NCBI GenBank assembly: GCA_964291465.2
Contig: OZ219931.1
Coordinates: forward strand, 62,001-126,000
DNA: 64,000 nt
Direction: 5' to 3'
Origin: JAGWBJ01 sp964291465
GTDB lineage: Bacteria > Chloroflexota > Dehalococcoidia > Lucifugimonadales > JAGWBF01
In this document: positions 16,991-24,711 of the stretch, piece by piece
Position numbering within the stretch: the stretch's first letter is position 1
Layout of the letters: each line of letters opens with the position of its first letter
Program-made: the position numbers and the translations under genes
Notes under the pieces: generated by a model
Told to the model about the DNA's origin: nothing
The model's input: the letters and a program-made list of their open reading frames with translations, nothing else
The model's database searches: none

Positions 16991-17557
16991 ATGACCAACG
17001 AGGAGCACATCCACGCCCTCCTGGGTCCCGAACGGGAGCGGGAGGTGGACCCCTTTGTCATAACCACCTTCATGCCTATCGAGCCCTACGACGACGTGGC
17101 GGACATCGGGTGCGGCCCCGGCTACTTCTCCATACCCCTGGCAAAGCACCTGGTATACGGCAAGCTGTACGCCCTGGACGTCTGCGAAGAGATGCTGGAT
17201 GTCACGCGGCGGAGGGCCGCCGAAGCGCGGCTGGGCAACGTGGAGGTCGTCAAGTGTGGTACCACCGACCTGCGGCTGCCCGAAGGCTCCTTGGACGGGG
17301 CCTTCCTGGCGTTCGTGGTGCACCATAACGAGGACAGGGAGGGCTTCTTGAAGGCGGTCCGGTCCCTCCTCAGGAGCCGGGGCTGGTGCACCGTGCTGGA
17401 ATGGTACCCGGTGGAGACGGAGCACGGCCCCCCGCCGGAGAGGCGCATTCCCCTGGAGGAGCTCAGGCCCATGGTCCAAGCGGCCGGCTTCCGGTTCCTG
17501 TCGTCCCGGGCCTTGAACCCACACCAATACATGGCCATCTTCAGGAAGGATGGCTAG
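16991..17557 (+). CDS. Class I SAM-dependent methyltransferase
   Basis: 188-residue methyltransferase: motif I VADIGCGPGYFSIPLAK at about residue 37, acidic LDVCEEML after strand 2, and a post-motif region LDGAFLAFVVHHNEDRE. It ends in a family-like HQYMAIFRK strand. ATG 16991 is favoured over GTG 16976 because GGAGCGAAGG lies just upstream. Embedded between hisA and hisF (19 and 24 bp spacings), so co-transcribed with histidine genes. Substrate unknown; resembles small ArsM/UbiE-type enzymes only generally. Confidence 0.8.
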   Translation: MTNEEHIHALLGPEREREVDPFVITTFMPIEPYDDVADIGCGPGYFSIPLAKHLVYGKLYALDVCEEMLDVTRRRAAEARLGNVEVVKCGTTDLRLPEGSLDGAFLAFVVHHNEDREGFLKAVRSLLRSRGWCTVLEWYPVETEHGPPPERRIPLEELRPMVQAAGFRFLSSRALNPHQYMAIFRKDG

Positions 17558-17581
17558 AGGCGTCCGCCGCTCCCCGTTCCC

Positions 17582-18415
17582 ATGCTCACCAAGCGCATAA
17601 TCCCCTGCCTGGACGTGGACGCCGGCCGGGTGGTCAAGGGTGTCAGCTTCGTGGACCTGCGAGACGCCGGCGACCCGGCGACCCTGGCCTCTTTCTACGA
17701 CCGGGAGGGGGGCGACGAGCTGGTGTTCCTTGACATAACCGCCAGCTCCGACAACCGGGACACCATGGTCGACGTGGTCGGCCAGGTGTCCCGGGAGGTG
17801 TTCATTCCCCTGACCGTCGGCGGCGGCATCCGGTCCCAGGGGGATATCCGCCGCATGCTCAGGGCCGGGGCGGACAAGGTGTCGTTGAACACCGCCGCCG
17901 TCAACGATCCCGGTCTGGTGCGCCGGGGCGCCTCCGAGTTCGGCAGCCAGTGCATCGTGGTCGCCATCGACGCCATCCGGGTCAAGGCCGGCGGCCCACC
18001 GGGAGCGCAAGCTCCGGTCGAGCCCTCTTCCCCGGACCTCGCCCTGGACGAGACCTCCGGCTGGGAGGTGTATACCCACGGAGGCCGCAGGCCCACGGGG
18101 ATAGACGCCGTACGCTGGGCCCGCCGGGTCGTGGAGCTGGGGGCGGGGGAGGTCCTTCTCACCAGCATGGACGCCGACGGGCGGCGGGAGGGGTACGACC
18201 TGGAGCTGACCCGGGCTATCTCCCGGGCCGTGACCGTCCCCGTGATAGCCAGCGGAGGAGCCGGAAGCCTGGACCATCTGTACGAGGCCTTTACCCACGG
18301 CGAGGCCGACGCCGTGCTGGTGGCCAGCATATTCCACTTTGGCGTGTACACCATTGATCAGGCCAAGGACCACCTGGCCTCCAGGGGTGTGCCCGTGCGC
18401 AGAGGAGTCGCCTAG
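17582..18415 (+). CDS. hisF: Imidazole glycerol phosphate synthase, cyclase subunit (with insert)
   Basis: Cyclase partner of HisH. 277-residue (beta/alpha)8 barrel; catalytic Asp in RIIPCLDVDAGRVVKG and the second in LLTSMDADGRREGYD; phosphate loops LTVGGGIRS and VIASGGAGS. It is about 25 residues longer than the usual 250-255. The extra Pro/Ala/Ser-rich residues (about 137-160, AGGPPGAQAPVEPSSPD and following) fall between the conserved VAIDAIRV and WEVYTHGGR strands. All catalytic elements are intact, so it is probably active. Confidence 0.94.
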   Translation: MLTKRIIPCLDVDAGRVVKGVSFVDLRDAGDPATLASFYDREGGDELVFLDITASSDNRDTMVDVVGQVSREVFIPLTVGGGIRSQGDIRRMLRAGADKVSLNTAAVNDPGLVRRGASEFGSQCIVVAIDAIRVKAGGPPGAQAPVEPSSPDLALDETSGWEVYTHGGRRPTGIDAVRWARRVVELGAGEVLLTSMDADGRREGYDLELTRAISRAVTVPVIASGGAGSLDHLYEAFTHGEADAVLVASIFHFGVYTIDQAKDHLASRGVPVRRGVA

Positions 18416-18418
18416 CCC

Positions 18419-19132
18419 ATGAGCAAGATCACCACCGTCATATTCGACGTCTACGAGACGCTGGCCTACAACAACTCCTCCCTGTGGATAGAGACCTTCC
18501 GGGACATCTGCCGGACCCAGTCCCTTCTGGTGGACCCGGTGGTCCTGTACCGGGAGTGGAAGCAGCTCGAGATGGGGTTCCGCAGGACCAGGCTCAACCT
18601 GGAGGAGCCCGAGAAAGGCCCGCCCTTCAAGTCCTACGAGACTGCCTGGCGGGACTGCTTCGTGGAGACCTTCGCCAGGCTGCGCCTGGCCGGCGACCCC
18701 GCCGCCGCGGCGCGAAAGTCCATCGTGGACATGGGCGTCCGGGACCCGTATCCCGACGCCGTCGATGCCGTCCCGGAGATCCAGGCCCGCTGGAAGACGG
18801 GCGTGCTCTCCAACGCCGACGAGGACTACCTGAACCCCCTGCTGGAGAGGATCGGATGGGAGTTCCCCGTGGTCCTCTCCTCCGAGGAGGTGGGCGCCTA
18901 CAAGCCCTTGCCCGCGGCCTTCGAGAGGGTGCTGGGCGACCTGGGAGTCGGCGCCGACGAGGCCGTGTACGTGGGGGACACCCTGTACGACGATATCCTG
19001 GGCTCCAGGGGCGTCGGGATGCGTTCCGCCTGGATCAACCGGGAGGGGGCGGCCCACGACCCCGCGATGCCGGTGCCGGACTTCGAGGTCCGCAGCCTGG
19101 CCGAGCTGCCCGCCCTCCTGGAGGCCGCGTGA
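18419..19132 (+). CDS. HAD-superfamily hydrolase, haloacid-dehalogenase-like
   Basis: 237 residues. Motif I is IFDVYETL, where the second Asp of ordinary phosphatases (DxD) is replaced by Tyr; this is the layout of L-2-haloacid dehalogenases (FDxYGTL). Later motifs: TGVLSNADEDYL (motif II), EEVGAYKPLPAAFE with Lys (motif III) and YVGDTLYDDILGSRGVGM (motif IV). Operon position next to hisF raises the idea of a histidinol-phosphatase substitute, but motif I argues for a dehalogenase-like or atypical phosphatase. Starts 3 bp after hisF; its stop overlaps a GTG of the next frame. Confidence 0.8.
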   Translation: MSKITTVIFDVYETLAYNNSSLWIETFRDICRTQSLLVDPVVLYREWKQLEMGFRRTRLNLEEPEKGPPFKSYETAWRDCFVETFARLRLAGDPAAAARKSIVDMGVRDPYPDAVDAVPEIQARWKTGVLSNADEDYLNPLLERIGWEFPVVLSSEEVGAYKPLPAAFERVLGDLGVGADEAVYVGDTLYDDILGSRGVGMRSAWINREGAAHDPAMPVPDFEVRSLAELPALLEAA

Positions 19133-19182
19133 CCGAGCCGCCGCGACAGGAAGACGGCCGTCGCCGGCAGGAGGCCCGCCCC

Positions 19183-20388
19183 ATGAGGATGGAGACCCTG
19201 GCGGTGCACGCGGGACGCGCGGTCGATCCCGCCACGGGCGCCGTGACACCCCCCATCCACCTGTCGACGACCTTCGAGCGGTCCCCCGACGGCTCGTACC
19301 CCCGGGGCTACCTTTACGCCCGGGACGGCAACCCCAACCGCGCCGCCCTGGAGGAGTGTCTTCGTCAGCTGGAGGGGGGAGCCGAAGCCGCCGCCTTCGC
19401 CTCGGGCTCGGCGGCCTCTCAGGCGGTGCTCATGTCCCTGTCTCCGGGCAGCCACGTGGTCGCTCCCCGTGACGTGTACCACGGCACGGCCCGCCTGATG
19501 CGGGAGGTCATGACCCCGTGGGGCCTGGACGTGACCTTCGTCGACATGGACGATCCGGACCGTCTTGCCGGGGCGCTGCGGCCCGATACAAGGCTCGTGT
19601 GGGTCGAGACGCCGTCCAACCCCCTGCTGAAGATCACGGACATCGCCGCCGCTGCCGGCGCGGCCCACCGGGCCGGGGCCGCCTGCGTATGCGACAACAC
19701 CTTCGCCACGCCGGTCTTGCAGCGCCCCCTGGAGCTCGGGGCGGACCTGGTGGTGCACGCTACCACCAAGTACCTGGGCGGGCACACCGACGTGCTCGGC
19801 GGGGCGGTGGTCGGCCGCAACGACGACGAGATGTTTCGCCGGATCAGGAACGTCCAGGTGCGGGGCGGCGGGGTCCCATCTCCCTTCGACTGCTGGCTGG
19901 TGCTGCGGAGCATCGGCACGCTGCCCTACCGGATGCGGGCCCACTGCGACAACGCCGCGAAGGTGGCCGCCTTCCTCGACGACCATCCGGGCGTGGAGGC
20001 GGTATACTACCCGGGGCTTCCCCATCACGCAGGGCACCACGTCGCCGCCCGGCAGATGAGCCTCTTCGGCGGTATGGTATCCTTCCAAGTACGGGGCCAG
20101 GTACGGGGCCAGGTGCGGGACGAGGTGAGGGGCGGTAGGGACAGGGCCATGGCTGTGGCCGCGGGGGTTGGGATATTCACCCGGGCGTCCAGCCTAGGGG
20201 GTGTGGAGAGCCTGATAGAGCACCGCGCCTCCATCGAGGGGCCCGGGACCACCACTCCGAAAAACCTGCTGCGCATGTCCGTGGGCCTGGAGAACGCCGA
20301 CGACCTGATAGAGGACCTGGCCCAGGCCCTTTCCTGGGCCGAGGAACACGACGCGGCCGGACCGGGCGACGGCGATTCTCGGGAGTAG
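19183..20388 (+). CDS. Trans-sulfuration family PLP enzyme (cystathionine gamma-synthase/lyase-like)
   Basis: 401-residue Cys/Met-metabolism PLP enzyme. Landmarks: TLAVHAGRAVDPATGAVTPP, YARDGNPNR, the cofactor-stacking region ASGSAASQAV, DNTFATPVLQRP, and the Schiff-base lysine in HATTKYLGGHTDVLGG. Reaction cannot be fixed: gamma-synthase, gamma-lyase or O-acetylhomoserine sulfhydrylase are all possible. ATG 19183 has AGGAGG 8 bases upstream; a GTG at 19129 overlapping the preceding stop is the alternative. A short repetitive insert VRGQVRGQVRDEVRGG follows FGGMVSFQ, coded by four 12-bp repeats at 20089-20136. Confidence 0.85.
   Translation: MRMETLAVHAGRAVDPATGAVTPPIHLSTTFERSPDGSYPRGYLYARDGNPNRAALEECLRQLEGGAEAAAFASGSAASQAVLMSLSPGSHVVAPRDVYHGTARLMREVMTPWGLDVTFVDMDDPDRLAGALRPDTRLVWVETPSNPLLKITDIAAAAGAAHRAGAACVCDNTFATPVLQRPLELGADLVVHATTKYLGGHTDVLGGAVVGRNDDEMFRRIRNVQVRGGGVPSPFDCWLVLRSIGTLPYRMRAHCDNAAKVAAFLDDHPGVEAVYYPGLPHHAGHHVAARQMSLFGGMVSFQVRGQVRGQVRDEVRGGRDRAMAVAAGVGIFTRASSLGGVESLIEHRASIEGPGTTTPKNLLRMSVGLENADDLIEDLAQALSWAEEHDAAGPGDGDSRE
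20089..20136 (+). repeat. Four imperfect 12-bp tandem repeats inside the PLP enzyme gene
   Basis: Units GTACGGGGCCAG (twice, identical), GTGCGGGACGAG and GTGAGGGGCGGT. Being multiples of three they add four Val-Arg-x-x units without breaking the frame. Confidence 0.85.
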
Positions 20389-20411
20389 ACGGCCCTAGGG
20401 GGTAGACAGCC

Positions 20412-21032
20412 ATGGAGCTGAAGCTGAACGAGCAGGGACTGATCCCGGCCATCGCCCAGGACGTCAACACCGGCCAGGTGCTCATGCTGGGCTACATGAA
20501 CCCCGGCTCCCTGAAGCGCACGGTGGATGGCATACAGGTCTGGTTCTACAGCCGCAGCCGCGAGGACCTGTGGCACAAGGGGGAGGTGTCGGGCAACTAC
20601 CTGAACCTGCGGGAGGCCTACGCGGACTGCGACGGCGACACCCTCCTGCTGAAGGTCGAGCCCGACGGCCCCGCCTGCCATACGGGCGACGTCTCCTGCT
20701 TCTCCAGCCGGCTGGAGGGCATGCCCGAGGGGTTCCAGCGCACCGACGACGGCTCGGGGGTGCTGGAGGAGCTGTTCGCCCTGGTGCAGGACCGGCGGCG
20801 GGAGATGCCCGAGGGCAGCTACACCGCCCGGCTCCTGGAGGAGGGGGTGGGCCGCATAGCCCAGAAGGTCATCGAAGAGGCGGGGGAGACTGCCATCGCG
20901 GCGGCCCAGGGCGAGGCGGACCGGCTCCCCGAGGAGGCGGCCGACCTGCTGTACCACCTGCTCGTGCTGCTCGCAGCCTCGGATGCCACGCCCAAGCAGG
21001 TCTGGGCCCGGCTAAGGGAGCGGCGGGGTTAG
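20412..21032 (+). CDS. hisI: Bifunctional phosphoribosyl-AMP cyclohydrolase / phosphoribosyl-ATP pyrophosphatase
   Basis: HisIE fusion, 206 residues, steps 2 and 3 of histidine synthesis. Cyclohydrolase half (1-105): VWFYSRSREDLWHKGE, DCDGDTLLL and the Zn-binding GPACHTGDVSCF. Pyrophosphohydrolase half (about 115-200): RIAQKVIEEAGETAIAA and LPEEAADLLYHLLVLLA, the MazG-like helices with metal-binding Glu/Asp. Last gene of the his run; hisG, hisD, hisC and hisB are not in the window. Confidence 0.95.
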   Translation: MELKLNEQGLIPAIAQDVNTGQVLMLGYMNPGSLKRTVDGIQVWFYSRSREDLWHKGEVSGNYLNLREAYADCDGDTLLLKVEPDGPACHTGDVSCFSSRLEGMPEGFQRTDDGSGVLEELFALVQDRRREMPEGSYTARLLEEGVGRIAQKVIEEAGETAIAAAQGEADRLPEEAADLLYHLLVLLAASDATPKQVWARLRERRG

Positions 21033-21057
21033 CGCCGCCGAGGCCCCATCCTAAGCC

Positions 21058-21095
21058 AAGTGCCCATTTTTCAGGTAAGTGCCCATTGTCGGGCA
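21058..21095 (+). repeat. Two 19-bp direct repeats upstream of the SelA-like gene
   Basis: AAGTGCCCATT at 21058-21068 and again at 21077-21087, a 19-bp period (about two helical turns). The second unit continues TGTCGGGCA. The array ends 16 bp before the start ATG 21112, so a bound protein would block initiation. The last unit resembles the repeats at 45683-45739 (GTGC, 5-6 bp, TCGGnCAAA). Confidence 0.65.
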
Positions 21096-21111
21096 AACGA
21101 AGGGGGAAGAC

Positions 21112-22380
21112 ATGACCGCAGAACAACTCATCAACGGCCATGACGACGACATCCTGTCCGGGCCCGAGAACTACAGGTACGGGACGGTCATCACCGGGCC
21201 GGACTTCGAGGCGAAGAAGGCGGTCCACGGCCGGAAAATGATCCAGCAGCGAATCCTCACCCACGGCAAGGAGAGCCTCTACAACATGACGGGGCTGGTG
21301 CGCGCCTTTCCCCTGGACGCCGAGGACCTACCCCTCCTGGACTCCCAGATGTCCTTCTACGCCTACTTCAGCGGACGCGCCGAGGAGCTGGCCATCCGGC
21401 ACGTGGGCGGGGACCCGCGGGACCACGGCGCCGTCATGTGCAACCGGGTCACCTCCGGAGTCCTGGCAATCATGCTCGGACTTCTGGAGCGGGACGGCCG
21501 CGTGCTGTCGGTCGTCCCCAACGGGCGCTCCCACCCGTGTGTCCAGCAGGCGGTGGAGCTGGTCGGGGGCAAGTTCTACGAGGTCCAGGGCGTGGCCGCA
21601 TACGAGCGGGCGCTGGAGAAAGGCCCGTGGAGCATGGTGGTAATCACGCCCATGACGCCCCAGAAGTACCACCTGCCCGAGGCCGACGTGGCCCGGGTCA
21701 TCTCCCTTGCCAAAGGCGACGGCATCATGGTGTTCACCGACGACGCCCACATGGCGTCCAGGGCGGTGTTCTACGACGAGCCCCTGAGCCTGGCCCTGGG
21801 GGATGTGGACGTGACGGTGTGGTCCCTGGACAAGCACGTGCCGGGGCCCCGGGGAGCCGCCGTGGTGGCCAAGAAGGAGCTCATGGAGCGGATACAGACC
21901 CAGGTGTTCCAGTTCGGCCTGGAGTCCCAGTCCGGCCACTACGTCGCCGGCCTCAGGGGGATGGAGGCCTTCGACCCGGAGAGGATACGGGAGGCCGGAC
22001 GCCTGGCCCGGCAGCTGATGGAGCGGCTGCGGCCCAAGTACGGCGACTACGCCTACCAGGCGGGCCCCGGGGTGGCAATCTCCGCCGAGGACTTCGGCAA
22101 GATCGTCCTGTCCCGGGCCAAGGACCAGGACACCCCCATGATTGCCGAGGAGATGGCCGTGGCAGCCGCGTTCATCATGCTCCGCGACCACGGCATCGTC
22201 ACCATACCCATAACCGGCTATCCGGGGGCCGCCCCCACCTACCGGCTGATGATGCACCCCGACGGCGGCCGCCTGGGCATCGACGGCATCGAGGAGGCGG
22301 CGGACAACGCGGTGCAGTGCGTGGCGGACCTGCTGCAGAGCCCCGACGAGGTGCGTTCGCTGCTGCTGGGCACGGGGTAG
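21112..22380 (+). CDS. SelA-like PLP-dependent protein (aspartate aminotransferase fold)
   Basis: 422 residues. Fold type I PLP protein; the putative Schiff-base lysine is in TVWSLDKHVPGPRGAAVV (about residue 242), preceded by the cofactor Asp-Asp-His in VFTDDAHMASR. The segment VMCNRVTSGVLAIMLGLL is like the phosphate-cup region of SelA and the archaeal SelA-related proteins. Without other selenocysteine genes nearby, a SelA role is unlikely; a lyase or amino-acid-metabolising enzyme is just as possible. ATG 21112 has AAGGGGGAAG upstream; an earlier in-frame start lies in the repeat array and is rejected. Confidence 0.65.
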   Translation: MTAEQLINGHDDDILSGPENYRYGTVITGPDFEAKKAVHGRKMIQQRILTHGKESLYNMTGLVRAFPLDAEDLPLLDSQMSFYAYFSGRAEELAIRHVGGDPRDHGAVMCNRVTSGVLAIMLGLLERDGRVLSVVPNGRSHPCVQQAVELVGGKFYEVQGVAAYERALEKGPWSMVVITPMTPQKYHLPEADVARVISLAKGDGIMVFTDDAHMASRAVFYDEPLSLALGDVDVTVWSLDKHVPGPRGAAVVAKKELMERIQTQVFQFGLESQSGHYVAGLRGMEAFDPERIREAGRLARQLMERLRPKYGDYAYQAGPGVAISAEDFGKIVLSRAKDQDTPMIAEEMAVAAAFIMLRDHGIVTIPITGYPGAAPTYRLMMHPDGGRLGIDGIEEAADNAVQCVADLLQSPDEVRSLLLGTG

Positions 22381-22423
22381 TGGGGCGTGGTAGATATGGG
22401 CCGGCCGGGGCCGGCGGGGCTGC

Positions 22424-23566
22424 CTAGTCCCGGGCCTGGACCATCTGGGCCAGCTTGCCCTCGGTCTTGATGGAGGGGGCCACGACCATGTCGGCCCTGT
22501 GCAGGTCACGGATGGTCATCGCGCCGCACATCCCCATGGCCACCCTCAACGCTCCCACCAGGTTCTGGGTGCCGTCGGTGACGGAGGTAGGCCCGAAGAG
22601 TATGTTCTTGAGCGGGGCCTTGGTGCCCACCCGGACCCGGGTGCCCCGGGGCAGCTCCGGGTGGGGGTTGGCCATGCCCCAGTTGAAGCCCTGTCCCGGC
22701 GCCTCCTCGGCCTGGGCGAAGGGAGTCCCCAGCATCACGGCGTCGGCGCCCGCCGCGATGGACTTGCACAGGTCTCCCCCGGTCCGTATCCCGCCGTCGG
22801 TTATCACCGACACGTAGCGGCCCGTGCGCTTGAAGTGCTCCTGCCGTGCGGCGGCGCACTCCAGGGTCGCGGTCACCTGGGGCACGCCCACGCCGGTGAC
22901 CTCCCGGGTGGTGCACGCCGCTCCGGGCCCGACACCCACCAGCAGCCCGTCGATGCCCGTCTCCATTAGCTCCAGCGCCACCCCGTAGGTGACGCAGTTG
23001 CCGACGACCACGGGCACCTTCAGGTTGTGGCGCAGCTCGGAGAAGATCAGGCCCCGGTAGCTCCGGGACATGTGCCGGGCGGTGGTCACCGTGGACTGCA
23101 CCACCACGATGTCGGCCCCCGCCTCCACGGCCATGGGCGAGAGACGCTTGGTGTTCTGGGGGGTCACCGAGACGGCGCGGACGGTGCCGTTGTTCATCTG
23201 GGAGATGCACCGGCCGATGAGGTCGTCCTTGATGGGCGACGAGTACACCCGCTGGAGCATCCCCGTGGCCTCGGACTGGGGGGCTGAGAGTATCTCCTCC
23301 AGCACCGAGTAGGGGTCCTCGTAGCGGGTGTATATCCCCTCGAGGTTGAGGACGCCCAGTCCCCCGGCCTCGTGCATGCGGGTGGCGAAGGCGGGCGACA
23401 CCACCGCGTCCATGGCCGAGGCCAGGACCGGCACGTCGAAGGCGTGATGGCCGATGTTGAACTCGGTGCTGGTCATGTCCGGGTTGATCGTGACCTCCCC
23501 GGGGACTATCGCCACCTCATCGAACCCGTAGGACCGTCGTAGCTCCTTGAAGGTTGGACCGCCCAT
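22424..23566 (-). CDS. guaB3: GuaB3-family IMP dehydrogenase-related protein
   Basis: 380-residue IMPDH/GMP reductase-fold barrel without CBS domains, the GuaB3 type of actinobacteria, cyanobacteria and Chloroflexota. Active-site loop GVGPGAACTTREVTGVGVPQ-like, with Cys and Thr (GPGAACTTR), the substrate loop ITDGGIRTGGD and FNIGHHAFDVPVLASAMDAV at the N-terminus. Recent work on GuaB3 assigns GMP reduction; IMPDH activity is the older guess. It has a good Shine-Dalgarno and a clear promoter at 23600-23628. Monocistronic, convergent with the SelA-like gene. Confidence 0.9.
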   Translation of the reverse strand: MGGPTFKELRRSYGFDEVAIVPGEVTINPDMTSTEFNIGHHAFDVPVLASAMDAVVSPAFATRMHEAGGLGVLNLEGIYTRYEDPYSVLEEILSAPQSEATGMLQRVYSSPIKDDLIGRCISQMNNGTVRAVSVTPQNTKRLSPMAVEAGADIVVVQSTVTTARHMSRSYRGLIFSELRHNLKVPVVVGNCVTYGVALELMETGIDGLLVGVGPGAACTTREVTGVGVPQVTATLECAAARQEHFKRTGRYVSVITDGGIRTGGDLCKSIAAGADAVMLGTPFAQAEEAPGQGFNWGMANPHPELPRGTRVRVGTKAPLKNILFGPTSVTDGTQNLVGALRVAMGMCGAMTIRDLHRADMVVAPSIKTEGKLAQMVQARD

Positions 23567-23599
23567 CCTTTATCCACCTCGTCGCTGCGATGTTGGCCC

Positions 23600-23628
23600 A
23601 GTATATACCCCGCGGGGTACCGCATCAA
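23600..23628 (-). promoter_or_regulatory. guaB3 promoter with a palindrome in the spacer
   Basis: Minus strand: TTGATG (23628-23623), 17-bp spacer, TATACT (23605-23600). The predicted +1 near 23593 gives a 27-nt leader. The spacer holds a perfect 14-bp palindrome, TACCCCGCGGGGTA (23606-23619), a likely operator placed so that a bound protein would face RNA polymerase. Confidence 0.7.
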
Positions 23629-23637
23629 GGGGTCTGT

Positions 23638-23666
23638 TTGCGTCCGACCTCAACCCACAGTAGAAT
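23638..23666 (+). promoter_or_regulatory. Possible promoter of the LLM gene at 23863
   Basis: TTGCGT (23638-23643), 17-bp spacer, TAGAAT (23661-23666). It diverges from the guaB3 promoter. It leaves a long leader of about 190 nt in which I see no known riboswitch. Confidence 0.5.
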
Positions 23667-23835
23667 GACCCAACACCGTCAGCCAGGCGTCATTCCGCAG
23701 CAGAGGGCGCCCTTGCCCGGGGCGCCGGGACGGAATCGTTCATCTTTCGGAACTAGGAGCAGATGTGTCGTTCCGGCGCGGGCCGGGACCCAGAGGAGAG
23801 GGGCGGCATAGCCCGCCGGGTGGCCCGGAAATGTC

Positions 23836-23865
23836 CAGGAGGTGGTGATGCAGGAGGTGGTAATG
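23836..23865 (+). repeat. 15-bp tandem duplication containing Shine-Dalgarno and ATG
   Basis: CAGGAGGTGGTGATG (23836-23850) is followed at once by CAGGAGGTGGTAATG (23851-23865). Each copy has AGGAGG and an in-frame ATG, so the gene has two complete initiation sites 15 bases apart. Confidence 0.85.
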
Positions 23866-24711
23866 AAGGTAGGAGTCTCTTTCCCGACGGTGATCGACTC
23901 CCCGGTGGACCCGGCGGCGTTCGCGCGAAAGGCCGAGGAGGTCGGCTTCGAGTCCATGTGGGTGCCCGAGCACCCGGTCCTGCCCGTGCATTCGTCCTCC
24001 AGGTTCCCCGACTCCGCCGACGGGCGGGTCCCCGACACCTACTCGTACATGATGGACCCCTTCGTGGCCCTCTCCGCCGCCTCGGCGGTGACGACGACGC
24101 TGAGGCTGGCCACGGGCATCTGCCTGGTGCCCGAGCGCAACACCATCCTGCTGGCGAAGGTCATCGCCAGCCTGGACCACTACTCCGGGGGCAGGTTCAT
24201 CTTTGGCATCGGCGCCGGCTGGCTCCGGGAGGAGACGGAGCTGATGGGCGGCGACTTCGAGCACAGGTGGACCCAGACCCGGGAGCAGGTGGAGGCGATG
24301 AAGGCGCTGTGGACGCGGGAGGAGCCCGAGTTCCACGGCAGGTACGTGGACTTCCCTCCCGTGCGCTGCTATCCCAAGCCCGCCCAGAAGCCTCATCCGC
24401 CGGTCTTGCTGGGAGGCCGGGCCAGGAACGTGTTCCAGCGGGTGGTGCGCTGGGGTGACGGCTGGTTCCCCAACCGCATCACCCCCGAGGAGGTGAGGGA
24501 GGGCCGGGAAACGCTGGACCGGATGGCCGAGGCCGCCGGGCGGGACCCGGCTTCGGTCTCGGTCTCCATCTCCGGACAGCCCCCGGACCGGGACCTGATC
24601 GGACGGTTCGGGGAGTCGGGTGCCGATCGGGTGGTCCTCCGGGGCCAGGGCGACTCCACCGATGGAGCCCTGCGCTGGCTGGAGGAGTCCGCCGCCAAGG
24701 CCCTGGTCTAG
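23863..24711 (+). CDS. LLM-class F420-dependent oxidoreductase
   Basis: 282-residue luciferase-like enzyme, TIGR03619-type F420-dependent in style. Features: MKVGVSFPTVI start, ESMWVPEHPVLP (about 27-38), LRLATGICLVPERNTI, GRFIFGIGAGWLREE and the C-terminal HPPVLLGG. It is probably an F420H2 or FMNH2 oxidoreductase with unknown substrate. ATG 23863 gives the family-standard N-terminus; ATG 23848 of the duplicated site would add five residues. Its TAG overlaps the stop of the convergent MmgE/PrpD gene within CTAG. Confidence 0.88.
   Translation: MKVGVSFPTVIDSPVDPAAFARKAEEVGFESMWVPEHPVLPVHSSSRFPDSADGRVPDTYSYMMDPFVALSAASAVTTTLRLATGICLVPERNTILLAKVIASLDHYSGGRFIFGIGAGWLREETELMGGDFEHRWTQTREQVEAMKALWTREEPEFHGRYVDFPPVRCYPKPAQKPHPPVLLGGRARNVFQRVVRWGDGWFPNRITPEEVREGRETLDRMAEAAGRDPASVSVSISGQPPDRDLIGRFGESGADRVVLRGQGDSTDGALRWLEESAAKALV

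Noticed and set aside
18419..19132. Histidinol-phosphatase assignment for the HAD gene
   Set aside because: Operon position suggests it, but motif I has Tyr where phosphatases have the second Asp, so it is not claimed.
19129..19182. GTG start of the PLP enzyme overlapping the HAD stop
   Set aside because: Possible by overlap, but ATG 19183 has a much better binding site and the N-terminus then matches the family.
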